Shown: positions 10,290 through 21,394 of the stretch, one piece after another
Layout: each line of letters opens with the position of its first letter
Position numbering within the stretch: position 1 is the stretch's first letter
Assembly (NCBI GenBank): GCA_023014485.1
Contig: JAJOZX010001734.1
Coordinates: 607,001-671,000 of the forward strand
DNA: 64,000 nt
Source: Bathynomus jamesi
Taxonomy: Eukaryota > Arthropoda > Malacostraca > Isopoda > Cirolanidae
Direction: 5' to 3'
Translations under genes and position numbers: made by a program
Notes under the pieces: model-generated
What the model was told of the DNA's origin: nothing
The model's database searches: none
What the model saw: the letters and a program-made list of their open reading frames with translations, nothing else

Positions 10290-11950
10290 AATTCCGTAAC
10301 TAATATGAAGTGTTTCTTTTTCATATTTCTAGGGTGAACCTGAAACACCCCGTATATATAATAATTGTTAATTCTATCTTTGTATCATAAAACCAGGTAT
10401 TTTATTCTTGTCAGAAACCATACTTAAATGTTAAGAAAATAATAGCAATCTAGTTTATAAGAAAATTTAAAAAATTTAAAAATCTGCGTTAAATTACAAA
10501 CTGTCTTAGCTGTTTAACAGTCGAACTACAGACACTGGCTCCCAGATGCCTGTACAAAGCATGCAAAACGAATGCCTTCTTTTCTAAGCCTCCTTGCCAT
10601 TCTAAATTATATTTCTCCCACCTAAATAGAAACTTACGAAATATGAGCTTCAAGTTGTAAATAAGCTCATCATTAATCAATAATGACCTGGAATAATCAA
10701 AAGAAATAAGTATCTGTATCAGAAAAAATATTAAAACTACAAAGTCCCCCATTTCATAATCTTAAAAAGATATCTTTGTCAGTTACTAATGTTTCTCTAT
10801 TATCATATAACTTTTCATTAATTTGGTATATACTCGTTTGACAAAAATTTAAAATAGATAATTAATTTTCTCTATGCAAATTGTATAAAGGCAAAGTTTA
10901 TGTTATAGCGTATTTCAGTAGCATATGGAATTTTTTGAACTCGAACGAAATGTGAGAAAAGTGAGAAAAACTTTTTCGCATAATACCTGTCCGCTTTTAA
11001 AATTTAATTAAAATTTAGTATTTTAGTTTTTGTATTTCATATATTATAAATTAAAATTATTAGGCTATAAAGGAATAATAAATATTAATAGCGAGTCTCC
11101 TTAATGTCAGAAGTTCACAATATTTACAATAAATAAATTCATTCGTACGTATTCACGTGTATCAATGTTGTCAAATATTGCTTTATGAACGTCATGGAAA
11201 GTAAAATTCGGATAAAATCTCAGTAATGAATCAAATGAAGAAATATTTCAAGTATACTTTGAGATACAATCTGAATTCTGTAGTAATTTTAAGATCTTGA
11301 TTTAATTTAAAAAGTACAACCTAATTTAATTTAGCCAACACTTAAATTTAATAAAATTTCAAATTTTTAGTAATTACAGTATAATTACGTGTGGAAACAA
11401 AATAACACCTCATGATTTTGACACTGTTGCCATGCTAAGTTTCATAACCAATTAGAAGCGGCCCTTCCGATAGCTTTGTGGGTTTATTTTATAGAGAAGG
11501 AAGAGAGGTCTGGTAAACTGAAGTTGGTGATGGATGAGTCGTAAATTGCTCCCGATTTTTTTTTAAATTTAATATTAATACACTTGTGAAAGTTGTTGTT
11601 GTAGTTGGTTTTAAAAGATTTAACTGTTCGTTCTTTTTTTAATAAAATTACGAAGCACCTGTTTAAATTTATCAATTGTGACTTATAAGAGAGTAAAAAT
11701 CCAACTGAGAAAGACACTTTCGTAACGCGTGAGTGTTTTTCTAATGCATTTGTGACTATTGTTCCATACGATGTCTTTTATACAGTATGTCGCAATAAAG
11801 AAAAGGAAGAACAAGTAATTTTTTTCATTCTCTAATAAAAACCTCAACGAGTCTTTCCATAAGTTTTATACTGTAGTGTTTTCAAGAGCAGTCCAGTACA
11901 AACAGTTTTTTCGGAGTGGAAGAAAAGAACCTTGCACACACATACCTTGC

Positions 11951-11965
<15 letters not shown>
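10290..11965. other. Gene-free AT-rich interval
   Basis: Nothing recognisable. Two small minus-strand frames (10489-10752 and 11484-11717) lack domains and codon structure and are not called. A (CATA)n/(TA)n run begins at about 11945. Confidence 0.6.
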
Positions 11966-12011
<46 letters not shown>

Positions 12012-12014
<3 letters not shown>

Positions 12015-12333
12015 GTGGAGCGAAAAATACTTTTTTTCTAGTATGAAGTTCTAATAGTGATTAAAAGTTGCATTTAGTGGACGATATATATCTGCCAAAA
12101 TATGAGTTCATTTGTTTAATACTTTCAGCTGCCACCAGGGGGCTAAATTTAACACAATTTTGGGTAAAAAGGAAAAAAATGCTTCTATTTTAGGTTTATC
12201 AAACTATTATAAAATTTTATCTTAGAATTATCTAATAGTTTGATTAAGATTCTTAAATGATAAAAATTCGTTTTGTAAAAATGCCTTTTCATATGCTTAA
12301 TATCTTCAGCTGCCACAAGAGGGCTGAATTTAA
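12012..12333. repeat. Left long terminal inverted repeat
   Basis: Matches the inverse of 15185-15504 with few changes. It contains two subterminal copies of a ~28-bp motif with core CAGCTGCCACCAGGGGGCT (about 12127) and CAGCTGCCACAAGAGGGCT (about 12308). These are candidates for transposase or host-factor binding. Confidence 0.9.
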
Positions 12334-12517
12334 CTTAAAAATGACAATTAAGTATGATTCTGTATTTACTTGAAAAAGGGAACAGTAATAAATTAGGATG
12401 TCTCTCCTCCTTTATACTGGCTTGAGACAGTTAAGAAACGTTATTTCGTGCCTTAGCGGAGTTACCACCCTTTCCCCAGCCAACCTCCCTCTAGAAAGGG
12501 TTCTTGCTGAAGACTAT

Positions 12518-14766
12518 TTAGTAATTTGCTTTTGTGTCAAATTTTGGCTGTTTTTTCCTTGATTTTAATGTAGCACGAATCCAACCGTCTCTGTTTGTAG
12601 GTCCGCAGACTGATCCAGCAGCGTCTGTAACGAGCTTGACGCATCTCTCTACGGCTTGTGTATGACATGGAAACTGAAATAATTCTGAATGAAGAGTAGT
12701 ACCATGTTTGATGCATGATTCAATATCATCAAGAGAAACTCCTTTGGTTATCGGTGGTTCTGCTATCTGAAAATCTTGCCACATAATGAGATCTGTATAG
12801 TCTTTGGCATAAAAATTTATTTCTGGCACCTTAAAATACCTGATAACATCTGTTTCTTGAATGCATGCCCTTGCTTTTATGATACGCCTAAATCCCAACT
12901 GACGCACATGCTCCCTTTCATCAGCTATCATTGCAATGAGAATGTTTTCTTGATTTGCGTAATATGCATTTCGCTGAATGACTGAGTCATGTACTCTCCT
13001 AAGCTCTTCACGGAGATACCGGCTTCTTGCAATCATATGCCACATATGTTTAGCACCATATTGGCATAATGGTTTACGCTTTATCTGAAACCACATTGGT
13101 GCGTATACCCTAACAATGAAAGTAGCTAATTCTTGTAAATTGCCTGAAGGATTCTCTGTGCTTGCATATAACCGCAGAGTCCTGTTTGCTGTGGTGAGCC
13201 ACCTTGAATGTGATATATTGCCTGGACTCTTATGACTAAGACTCTTTGAGAATGTTCCACTTGATATAGCCTTGTGAATTTCAAGAAGGTATTTCTGGTC
13301 AGTACTTATGTCATCTACATCAACTTCACACATGTCCTCTTGAATTTCAATGGGTTTGAAGTTAACTATGGGAAGCTTTTCACAGTCTGAAAGTGCTCGG
13401 CCAATTTCTCCTGAAAATGCTCTTGGTCCAGTAGTGGTACCATCCAAGTGATGAAACAGATGGCGCAATGGAAGTTCATTAAGGTGTAAAAGGCATATCA
13501 GCCACTGCAATGGCTTATTAAAGGCTTCTTCCAGTAATCTTATTGTGCCTCCAATACTACCAGTGTTAACCACTGTCGAATCACAGCCAACTGCAACGAT
13601 GTTCCCTATATCAACATTCCTTTCCTTCAAGCAATTCACTAGCGCTGTGCAAATGTATTTAGCTTTGCCACTGGAAGGTGTCACATGTGCAAAGTACAGA
13701 GAGTGTGGTTCAGATATTATGCTGATATGCTCTTCGCGTTTGGTTCTTTGGTGGTTAGAGCCATCACTCTCCTGGACTTGAATCATTGTTTTATCCTTCC
13801 TGCCATCAAAGTATAATCTCCGCATGGTTTTCGGCTCTCCTATCTGTTGTAGTTCCTTTCTCTGTTTTTGTCTTTCACGTCTTAGCTTACTTCTGTCTAT
13901 AATATTCCCTTTGTCTTCGGGAGTAACAATTTTAAGATCTGCCAATACTGCAGAAGCAATAGCAGCCCCAGCTCTGTCCGACATTTTAAATCTATCACAA
14001 GTAATTGCTAATGAAGGCAGTGGCTCACGCATCTGTTGTTCGGATATTACATATTGAGTCGAGGTTGTATCTTCCTCATTATCTTCAGATATCTCTTCTA
14101 GTTGTTGAAGTTCACTTGTCTCTGTTTCGATTTGTAAGTTGGACGTATTGGTTATAGCAGCACTAGTTGTTTGTGAGGATTCCAGACGTGCTTTTTCCAT
14201 TTCCTTTCGATGTTCTCTTGCTTGTAATCGTCTTGTGTGTGCTATGTCAATGCTTCCTATCATCATTATTCTGCGTGTCGTTGGTCATTTAAAAAATCCT
14301 GCTCTTTTGGAGGGACTTTCTTACTCTTTTCACATGAGCATCTCCTAAACTCCTTACATTTGCAGGTGCAGATGTCAAACAAAGTGCATTTTGAAGAGTT
14401 TTCAAATTCTTCAAGCTGATTTTTGTACTTAGGCTGATCCTTGCGTGACTTGTATGGCTTTAATAAGGACCTGTATTTATCATGGTACACTCGCATCATC
14501 TGTAAAACGCGTGTATGTGAAACTATTGGCAAAGAGGCCTTCTTCCAAATATTTTCTACCTTTTTGGAAACTGCCTCTGCTATTTCAGAAAATGAAGGCT
14601 CCTTGTTATTCATCTGCTCCTTCACTAAATGTTTTGTGAACAGGTAATCTTTCATAATGCAGTTATAAGTTGGTAGTTGCATATCACTCATCTCACAAGG
14701 TACTTCAAATATGGCACACTTCATATGTTCTCTAGTGAAATGTTTATATTTAGTATTTGATGCCAT
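12518..14766 (-). pseudogene. Transposase-like protein of the GCDST/NELPLRH family
   Basis: Two frames, 166 codons (14766-14266) and 582 codons (14266-12518), meet at a TAATG. The conserved-looking FLNDQR...MMIGSID segment spans the junction, so a one-base shift in a single gene is likely. The first part has a Cys-rich cluster (CTCKCKEFRRCSC). The second has an acidic linker, then D154 (YFDGRKD), D229 (VAVGCDST), a C258-x2-H261 pair (CLLHLNELPLRH) and E540 (QAVERC). Acid-acid-CxxH-Glu in this order resembles hAT-like RNase H-fold transposases, but the rest is unlike any I can name. The related protein at 58.9-60.0 kb keeps D2, the C-x2-H and VERC. The assignment as transposase rests on motif order and on the flanking TIRs. 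Confidence 0.7.
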
Positions 14767-15184
14767 AATATTTTTAAGAAAAATTCACAATCACAAAATA
14801 TCCTGTAACATCAAAACATTATATAATTAATATATATAATATATTTTATAAGTATATATAATATATATATAAATATATAATATATTATATAAATAAACTA
14901 AAATTATATAATACATTATAATAAGCATTTTATAATAAAATCAATATTATCTCTATATAAATCACTTTAAAATAAAGTTTTATAATATTCCGATCATATT
15001 AAAAAACTCTCCGATCAACTGAGCGACTAGGCCTACTACCTAAGAAGACAAGTGTTAACACACTGTTCTAATGACTCACAGAAAGAAATTCCTTCACACC
15101 AAAACCCTCCCCCACAACCCTCCCCAAACCCCCCCCACAACATTCAGTGTAGTCTCAACATGACTCAGTTACCCTAAATTGTGT

Positions 15185-15504
15185 TAACTTCAGCTCTCTT
15201 GTGGCAGCTGAAGATATTAAGCATATGAAAAGGCATTTTTACAAAACGAATTCCTATCATTTAAGAATCTTAATCAACTATTAGATAATTCTAAGATAAA
15301 ATTTTATAATAGTTTGACAAACCTAAAATAGAAGCATTTTTTTCCTTTTTACACAAAATTGTGTTAACTTTAGCCCCCTGGTGGCAGCTGAAAATTTTAA
15401 ACAAATGAACTCATATTTTGGCAGGCATATTTCGTCCACTAAATACAACTTTTAATTACTATTAGAACTTCATACTAGAAAAAAAGTATTTTTCGCTCGA
15501 CCCT
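15185..15504. repeat. Right long terminal inverted repeat
   Basis: Inverse of the left repeat. It keeps both subterminal motifs, in inverse form: AGCTCTCTTGTGGCAGCTG near 15192 and TAGCCCCCTGGTGGCAGCTG near 15371. It ends TTTTTCGCTCGACCCT. Confidence 0.9.
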
Positions 15505-15505
15505 A

Positions 15506-15547
<42 letters not shown>

Positions 15548-15597
15548 ATATATATAATATAATATATATTATATATATATACTGCATATATATATAT

Positions 15598-15632
<35 letters not shown>
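15506..15632. repeat. (TA)n array
   Basis: Nearly continuous TA/ATAT with short interruptions, immediately outside the transposon's right TIR. Confidence 0.9.
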
Positions 15633-15633
<1 letters not shown>

Positions 15634-15634
15634 T

Positions 15635-16085
15635 TACCTCATAGACTTTGGTCCTTTTGTTTTCAAGTGTCTTAAGCTTGGTGGAATAAATCCTGTTTTT
15701 TATATAACCCCACAAAAAAAAGTCAGGGGGTTTGAGGTCAGGTGAGTATAGGGCGCATTCCGCTGGCTCCTGAAGGAAGATTAGACGCCAGGAAAAATGT
15801 TTCCTTAAAAAGCTGCGAGTTTCACAAGCAGTGTGTGGAGGTGCTCCATCCTGCTGAAACCACTGTGAATCTGGGTAATGCAGTTACATCACTTACGGGA
15901 CAAACTAATTAGTTGTGGTAGGTAGAAACCTTGTAGTAGTTGACAATTTTAATTTTGTTTTTGTCGTTACAGCTTTTCCAGTTTCATTTTCAAAGAAGTA
16001 GGGACTTACTACACCATACCACCCAACAGCGACCCAATGTATTGGTATCGTTGTTGCTTTAAGTATGAAATGGTGAAAGAGCGGT
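15635..16085 (-). pseudogene. Mariner-like transposase, C-terminal half
   Basis: The minus strand reads QQDGAPPHTACETRSFLR, then YSPDLKPPDFFLWGYIKNRI. These are the second and third catalytic regions of DD37D-type mariner relatives (Asp of QDGAPPH; final Asp in PPDFFLWG). Upstream, VVSPYFFENETGKAV is also typical. A stop falls between the two blocks. No N-terminal half or flanking TIR is seen, so it is a truncated fossil. Confidence 0.75.
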
Positions 16086-16092
16086 TTTAATA

Positions 16093-16821
16093 TACGAGGG
16101 ACAGTCAGAAAATAAGTTTACACGACGTACGAGGGGCGGTCAGAAATAAGTTTCCACGACGTATAAATTCATAACTAAAGGACCTACATTGATTATGTTT
16201 CTATCAGATGAATTCGTTAATCATTGTTGGCAACACTGTGCGTCGATTCGGCTGCCATCTACCGTACATTGGTTATATGAGTCAGTTGAACATGGCGGCT
16301 CGACTGGAACAGTGCCCTGTCATTTCTGCAGTGGTCAAGAATTTCTCGAGCGCACTATCACAGGAGACGAGACATAGGTTCATCACTGTACTCCGGAAAC
16401 AAAACGTGCCAGAATGGAATGGAAACACCTTGGGTCCCCGCGACCAAAGAAGTTCAAGATTGTGAGGTCCGCTAGCAAAGTGATGGTTACCATGTTTTAG
16501 GACCAGAAAGGCGTTTTGCTCGCAGACTTCATGCAAAAAGGCACAACAATCAATGCAGCTGCATATTGGTCAACACTGGAACGTTTACTAGCGGCCATTA
16601 AACGTAAACGTCCTGGACTGCTCCGTCGGGCAAGGCGCTGTTCCGTTCGAGCCGCCATGTTCAACTGATTCATATAACCAGTGTACGGTAGATGGCAGTC
16701 GAATGGACGTGCAATGTTGCCAACAATGATTAACGAATTCTCCTAATGCAAACATAATCAATGTAGGTCCTTTAGTTACGAAATTATACGCCGTGTAAAC
16801 TTATTTTCTGACCGCCGCTTA
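16093..16821 (+). mobile_element. Deleted mariner copy with long TIRs
   Basis: Both ends carry ACGAGGG..GTCAGAAAATAAG followed by about 180 bp of inverted homology, including CCTACATTGATTATGTT. The middle keeps transposase scraps: TGDET, then PRPKKFKIVRSASKVMVTMF, a stop, and DQKGVLLADFMQKGTTINA. A 36-bp segment of the left terminus is duplicated in tandem (second copy from 16128). TA-rich flanks fit the TA target. Confidence 0.75.
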
Positions 16822-18179
16822 TATATATGCATATAAATAAAAAGAGAGAGAGAGAGAGAGAGAGACTACACTACTAATCTACATGTCAGTAGAAATTTTC
16901 TGAAGACACGTACATTAGTTCTTTGTAAGAGGTCTCTTTACTTTGCATCCTTTATTCGTACACACTCTAGAAAGTACTATATCTGCGTGTTCGTATCGAA
17001 ATCGTATTTTGTGTAACTGTAACATAGCTCCTGTATTACTGATTTATTATGTACCATATCTTATCATGTTCATCATTGCATTTGATACCATTGTTTTACT
17101 TTGCATTTGTCCTTCTTTATAAATAACTTTAAATAATTCATGTAAATTTTATCGTATATTCAATTTAAGAGAGTGTTGTGTTATCACTGGGAACTTTTTA
17201 TTTGTTGTTTTGTCAATTAAAACAAAAAATCGACGAAGTCTTTCCTTTCCTTGATTAATTATTATCTTCAATTGGTAACCCTAAAACATTTACTTATCCG
17301 GTTAATAGCCTAGTGTCCCTAACCAGCGCACTATATATATATATATATGTTATAATTTATAATCGAAGTAAAGCCGCGCCCTGATGACCATTATGTTTAT
17401 GTAATTTCATTCATTCAATAATTCCCATGCTAGGTATGACGCGTTTCCTTCCAAACGGAATTCACACGCAGTGACGCAGACAGTTTCTTTGATTTCACTT
17501 GGGAAAAAACAGTTGTTAAGAAGCTCGGTTCTACAATGTTCTCAGGTGACGTCAATCGCTTGCGTGATGGCGTAGCCAGGTTCCGTTCTTTTGACTATAT
17601 AAGAAGGGGATCAGCACCCTTAAGGTAGATCCCTGGAAGGTGGGTCTCCGGGCTGAAATGGCGTGTTTTCGGTCCGTTAACGGGAATTGCTTTTGGAAAT
17701 TGGAAGATTCATCGGATTTCAATTTAAGTCTGACTGTATAGAGAAAGAATAGTAGCTTAGCAATTGATTCATATAAGCTGGGAGACTCAGAACGGACAAG
17801 GGTGTCTTAGAGTGGTCTCTGGCTTATTTCATATCTTACAATGAAGAAAAAGTAACTATTATAATTATGAAACTTTATTATTATTATTATTATTAACTCT
17901 CTGCTCTGTATAAAAGAAACATTTGATTTACTCTAATCAATTATATTTATCTCGCCTATATTCAAATTAAAAATCCTGTAAGCCGTTGTGTTTGTTTTAT
18001 ACTCTTTGAACTTTGAAAACTGGGAAAAAGAAAATCATGGGCCCACACAGTACTCCGCGATTGTAGGAATACGAAGAGTAAACTATTTCTGCATCCAGGA
18101 GTGCTAAAGTAATACCCTCTCTCGAGTAACATCCTGACTTTGCCCAAACTCGGGGAGAGGCGTTATTATTATTATATAT

Positions 18180-18223
<44 letters not shown>

Positions 18224-18225
18224 TT
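16822..18225. other. Gene-free interval with (GA)n and a possible solo LTR
   Basis: A (GA)n run lies at about 16840-16865. From about 17349 to 17840 the composition changes to mixed sequence containing TATATAAG at 17596-17603, about 250 bp into it. It could be bounded by TGTTATAAT and ATCTTACA, which would suit a solo LTR, but no target duplication was found. (ATT)n at 17875-17895 and (TA)n at 18173-18221 follow. Confidence 0.35.
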
Positions 18226-18228
18226 TAA

Positions 18229-18525
18229 CTGCAATGACCACGCAGTATAAATGAATAGAAACGACGTAAATAAGGAGCGTCTCTGCACACGGGAAGAGAA
18301 ATAACGAATAAATGAAAAATGAGGTGAACCGCCCGGGAATCGAACCCAGGGCCTTCCAATTGCCGGTTGGATGCGCTACCATTACACAACGGATGTAATG
18401 GTAGCGCATCCAACCGGCAATTGGAAGGCCCTGGGTTCGATTCCCGGGCGGTTCGCCTCATTTTTCATTTATTCGTTATTTCTCTTCCCCGTGTGCAGAG
18501 ACGCTCCTTATTTACGTCGTTTCTA

Positions 18526-18530
<5 letters not shown>
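18229..18530. repeat. Head-to-head palindrome of two tRNA-derived SINE units
   Basis: Two near-identical ~145-bp arms face away from a centre at about 18389. Each has a tRNA-like 5' region: A-box-like GGTAGCGCATCC, B box GGTTCGATTCC, and between them a 5-bp stem TCCAA/TTGGA closing a 7-base loop CCGGCAA. The loop would present GGC (Ala-like) but has C where the invariant U33 should be. Tails share TTTCATTTATTCGTTATTTC. This is a SINE-like arrangement, not functional tRNA genes. Confidence 0.75.
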
Positions 18531-18560
<30 letters not shown>

Positions 18561-18596
18561 TGTGTGCGAAAAAGCATTTCAACAAATAATTTTTTT

Positions 18597-19735
18597 TTAA
18601 TTTTGAGTTCCTTGTTGGTAACATGTTAACCAATTCACCATTTGTACACCTGGTAGTAGTTCCGTGTGTTGGTCTCTCTTCACATGTAGGTCAAGCTGGT
18701 GGCCCGCCTCTAGGACTGGCTTGATGGAGGAGCGAGTTGCTCTCTTGTGCTTTCCATCGCACACAGCCAGGTACACCGACTTATCTGGTAACGTCCTGAG
18801 CCAGGCATCTAGGCTTCTTTTGAAGACTTCAACTTTGACCCCTGTAACGTTTCTGAGTTCCTTTGGAAGCTGGATAAAAAGTCTTGGACCCCTGACAACC
18901 AAGCTGTTTTCTTTCAGTGTTGAGGAGGTTCCTTGCCGGGCCTTAAGTTTGGGAACACTACACACTCTGCCTTTCCTATTTTCCAGTGTTGTTTGGAAAA
19001 TTTTCGATGCCTATATTATGGTGTACCTCTCTCTTCTTCTTTCCAAGGAGTACAGACTTAGTTTGTGTAGTCTTTCCCAGTAGTTGAGTTCTTTGCAGCC
19101 ATCGATCTTGGCTGTGAAATGTCTCTGAATATCTTCTAGTTTATTAATTTCTTCCTTCTTGTATGGGGACTTCAAGACTGAGCAATATTCAAGTTTTGGT
19201 ATGATCAGTGTTTCCAGCAGGGGAATTATTGCTGTCTTGTCCCTTCTTTCAAAGGTTCTTAGTATCTGTTCCGCTACTCTTTTTACTTTGTTTATCGCTA
19301 TCTGATTTTGTCTCGAATTTCGCATCATCGTTATTATAACCCTGAAATCTATCGCTTTCGTACTTCTCTGAATTTCCTGTCTCTCTGGGTCATAATATGC
19401 TCTTTGTTTAAGTTCCTCATTTTTATCATATCTCAATGGCTGAAATTTCTCGGTATTAAATGTCATGTTGTTGTCTTCTGACCCCTTTTATATCGCTGAT
19501 TTTCCCGCTGAGCTTTGTGGCGTCTGCAAAGGATGTTACTATACTATTGTTGTTTACTTCATTGTCTATGTCTCTTAGCATTATAATGAACAGGAGAGGG
19601 TCCAATACTGTTCCTTGTGTTACTGAGATACGTACTTTCGATTCTGATGATATATCTTGAATTTTAACGACCTGTAGACTTTCTCTGAGGAAGTTGTAGA
19701 TCCATTTTCCAACTTTGCCTATTTTTACCATGTTT
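18597..19735 (-). pseudogene. LINE A RT palm/thumb and C-terminal domain
   Basis: Three adjoining frames (19731-19456, 19466-19011, 18965-18597). VTQGTVLDPLLFIIM and SFADATKL correspond to RT blocks; the usual second Asp of the FADD box is Ala here (FADA), so the polymerase site is dead. The thumb region LIIPKLEYCSVLKSPYKKEE and a basic C-terminal tail ending in a VPKLKARQG...RLFIQLPKELR region follow. The 56-kb copy retains FADDT. Confidence 0.85.
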
Positions 19736-19744
19736 CATTTTATG

Positions 19745-21391
19745 TGCTATTATATCATGATTACATGGCAATATTTCGGATAATATTGTGGTTAGTGAAA
19801 GGGAGGCAATGCGCTATATTGATAAAATGAAAATGCGTAAATCACCGGGGCCGGATTCCATATATCCCATACAACTAAAAGAATTAAAAGAAAGCGTTGT
19901 TGTGCCGCTAACAAAGATTTTTAATGCGTCTATTTCTGAGGGATGCGTACCAGATAATTTCAAGTTAGCAAATGTAACACATATCTTTAAGAAAGGCGAT
20001 AAAGGTGCGGCGGGAAATTATAGGCCAATCAGTGTTACGTCTGTTGTAGGTTAGCTACTGGAATAAATAGTTAGGAATCGTATAGTCGAACACTTAGCAT
20101 TGCATAACTTGGTTAGAAATACGCAGCACGGTTTTAGGCGAAACAAATCTTGCTTAACTAATCTTTTAGAATTTTTCCAAAGCGTGGTTGAAGTTTACGA
20201 TAGTCATCTGGTGGTTGATGTAGTGTATTTAGAGTTTCAAAAAGCGTTTTAGACCGTACCGCACAAAAGACTCATTGAAAAAACTAAGGCTCATGGAATC
20301 AAAGGTATAGTAATAAATTGGATAGAAGAGTGGTTGCGAGGTATTGTATTGGGCCCCTTGCTTTTTCTTATATATATTAACGATTTAGACGTCGGCCTAG
20401 TCAGTACAATTTCAAAGTTTGCGGATGACATGACGTTGGGTGGTAGGGCGATTAATGACGAAGATAGAAGTAAAATCCAGGAAGATCTGAATAAAATCGT
20501 TGATTGGTCATTTACATGGCAAATGAGATTTAACGTCTATAAGTGCAAAATTTTACATATAGGTTCGCGTAACGGTAATTTTGCGTATAGTATGTCAGGG
20601 AAGGAGTTAGCAAGCCTAGAACAGGAAAAAGATTTAGGAGTTATAGTCACTGGTGATTTAAAAGTAGCCAAACAAAGTACAGCAGCGGTTAATAAAGCGA
20701 GCAGAGTGCTAGGTTTTATAGCTCGGAATTTTGAGTACAAATCGCGCGATATTATTGTTCCTCTTTATAAATCATTAGTTAGACCCCATTTGGAGTATGC
20801 GATCCAATTTTGGAATCCGCATATGCGAAAAGATATAGACAAAATCGAAAGAGCTCAAAGACGAGCAACTAAGATGATTCCGTCGCTTAGGTCAAAGTTG
20901 TACGAGGATAGGCTTAAGGAGTTAAAACTGACTACACTCGAGACTAGGAGGTTAAGGGGTGATCTAATCCAGGTTTTCCAAATTATGAATGGGGTCGATA
21001 ACGTAGATAGAGATAGCTTTTTCGAAATATCTCAATATAATAGGACTAGAAATAACGGGTGTAAGTTGACAAGTAGAAGGTTTGAGACAGCAGTTGCCAA
21101 AAACTATTTTACGCATAGAATAGTAAATAGCTGGAATAGTTTGCCGGTGGAAGTAATTAGTCGCACGTCTATAAACATGTTTAAAAATCGATTAGACGCA
21201 TATGTTGATAGATTGGGTGTAGTTTAAGGTAGTAAAATTAAGGCTTTGTGGTTCGGAACCCACGTAAAATTGTAGGTCCTCTCCGCCACCACGGAGGACA
21301 TGCATAATACACAATTACGAACACAGTTAGGTAGACCAGCCATGAGTGGATCCTAGGGTCTTTGTTGGTCTGAAACATTATAACATTATAA
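19745..21391 (+). mobile_element. LINE B, 5'-truncated CR1-like insert
   Basis: Plus-strand LINE nested inside LINE A between its AKAFDK and KVGKWI motifs. After the coding end at 21227 comes a ~160-bp 3' UTR. It terminates in repeated ATTATAAC units, a short-tandem 3' end characteristic of CR1/L2 rather than poly(A). A related tail phrase (GTGGTTCGGA..ACGT) also occurs in the SINE at 32.3 kb, suggesting the SINE may share this LINE's tail. Confidence 0.8.
19788..21227 (+). pseudogene. LINE B reverse transcriptase
   Basis: The first frame has RKSPGPDSIYPIQLKE and FKKGDKGAAGNYRPIS (RT blocks 1-2), then stops and shifts. The main 297-codon frame has GPLLFLIYINDL, the catalytic FADDMTL, the thumb motif LYKSLVRPHLEYAIQFWNP and the conserved end NSWNSLPVEVI...FKNRLD. 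This is closely similar in plan to CR1-clade ORF2. An in-frame TAG around 20250 breaks the VDVVYLDFQKAF region. Confidence 0.88.
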
Positions 21392-21394
21392 CAT

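Larger units (their letters stand above)
12012..15504 (-). mobile_element. Unclassified DNA transposon with ~320-bp TIRs
   Basis: The two ends, AGGGTGGAGCGAAAAATAC at 12012 and its near-perfect inverse ending at 15504, continue as inverted repeats for about 320 bp each. Between them is one long minus-strand coding region with RNase H-fold transposase features. The flanks are (TA)n, so the target duplication cannot be read with confidence; a TA-rich target is compatible. Terminal bases AGGGT differ from the CAG of hAT ends. I cannot place it in a named superfamily. Confidence 0.85.

Noticed and set aside
10489..10752. 87-codon minus-strand frame
   Set aside because: No domain, no context, composition like surrounding AT-rich DNA.
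18300..18470. Two tRNA genes facing each other
   Set aside because: Box A/B and an anticodon-like stem-loop are present, but there is no good acceptor stem and the loop lacks U33; the shared non-tRNA tails mark SINEs.
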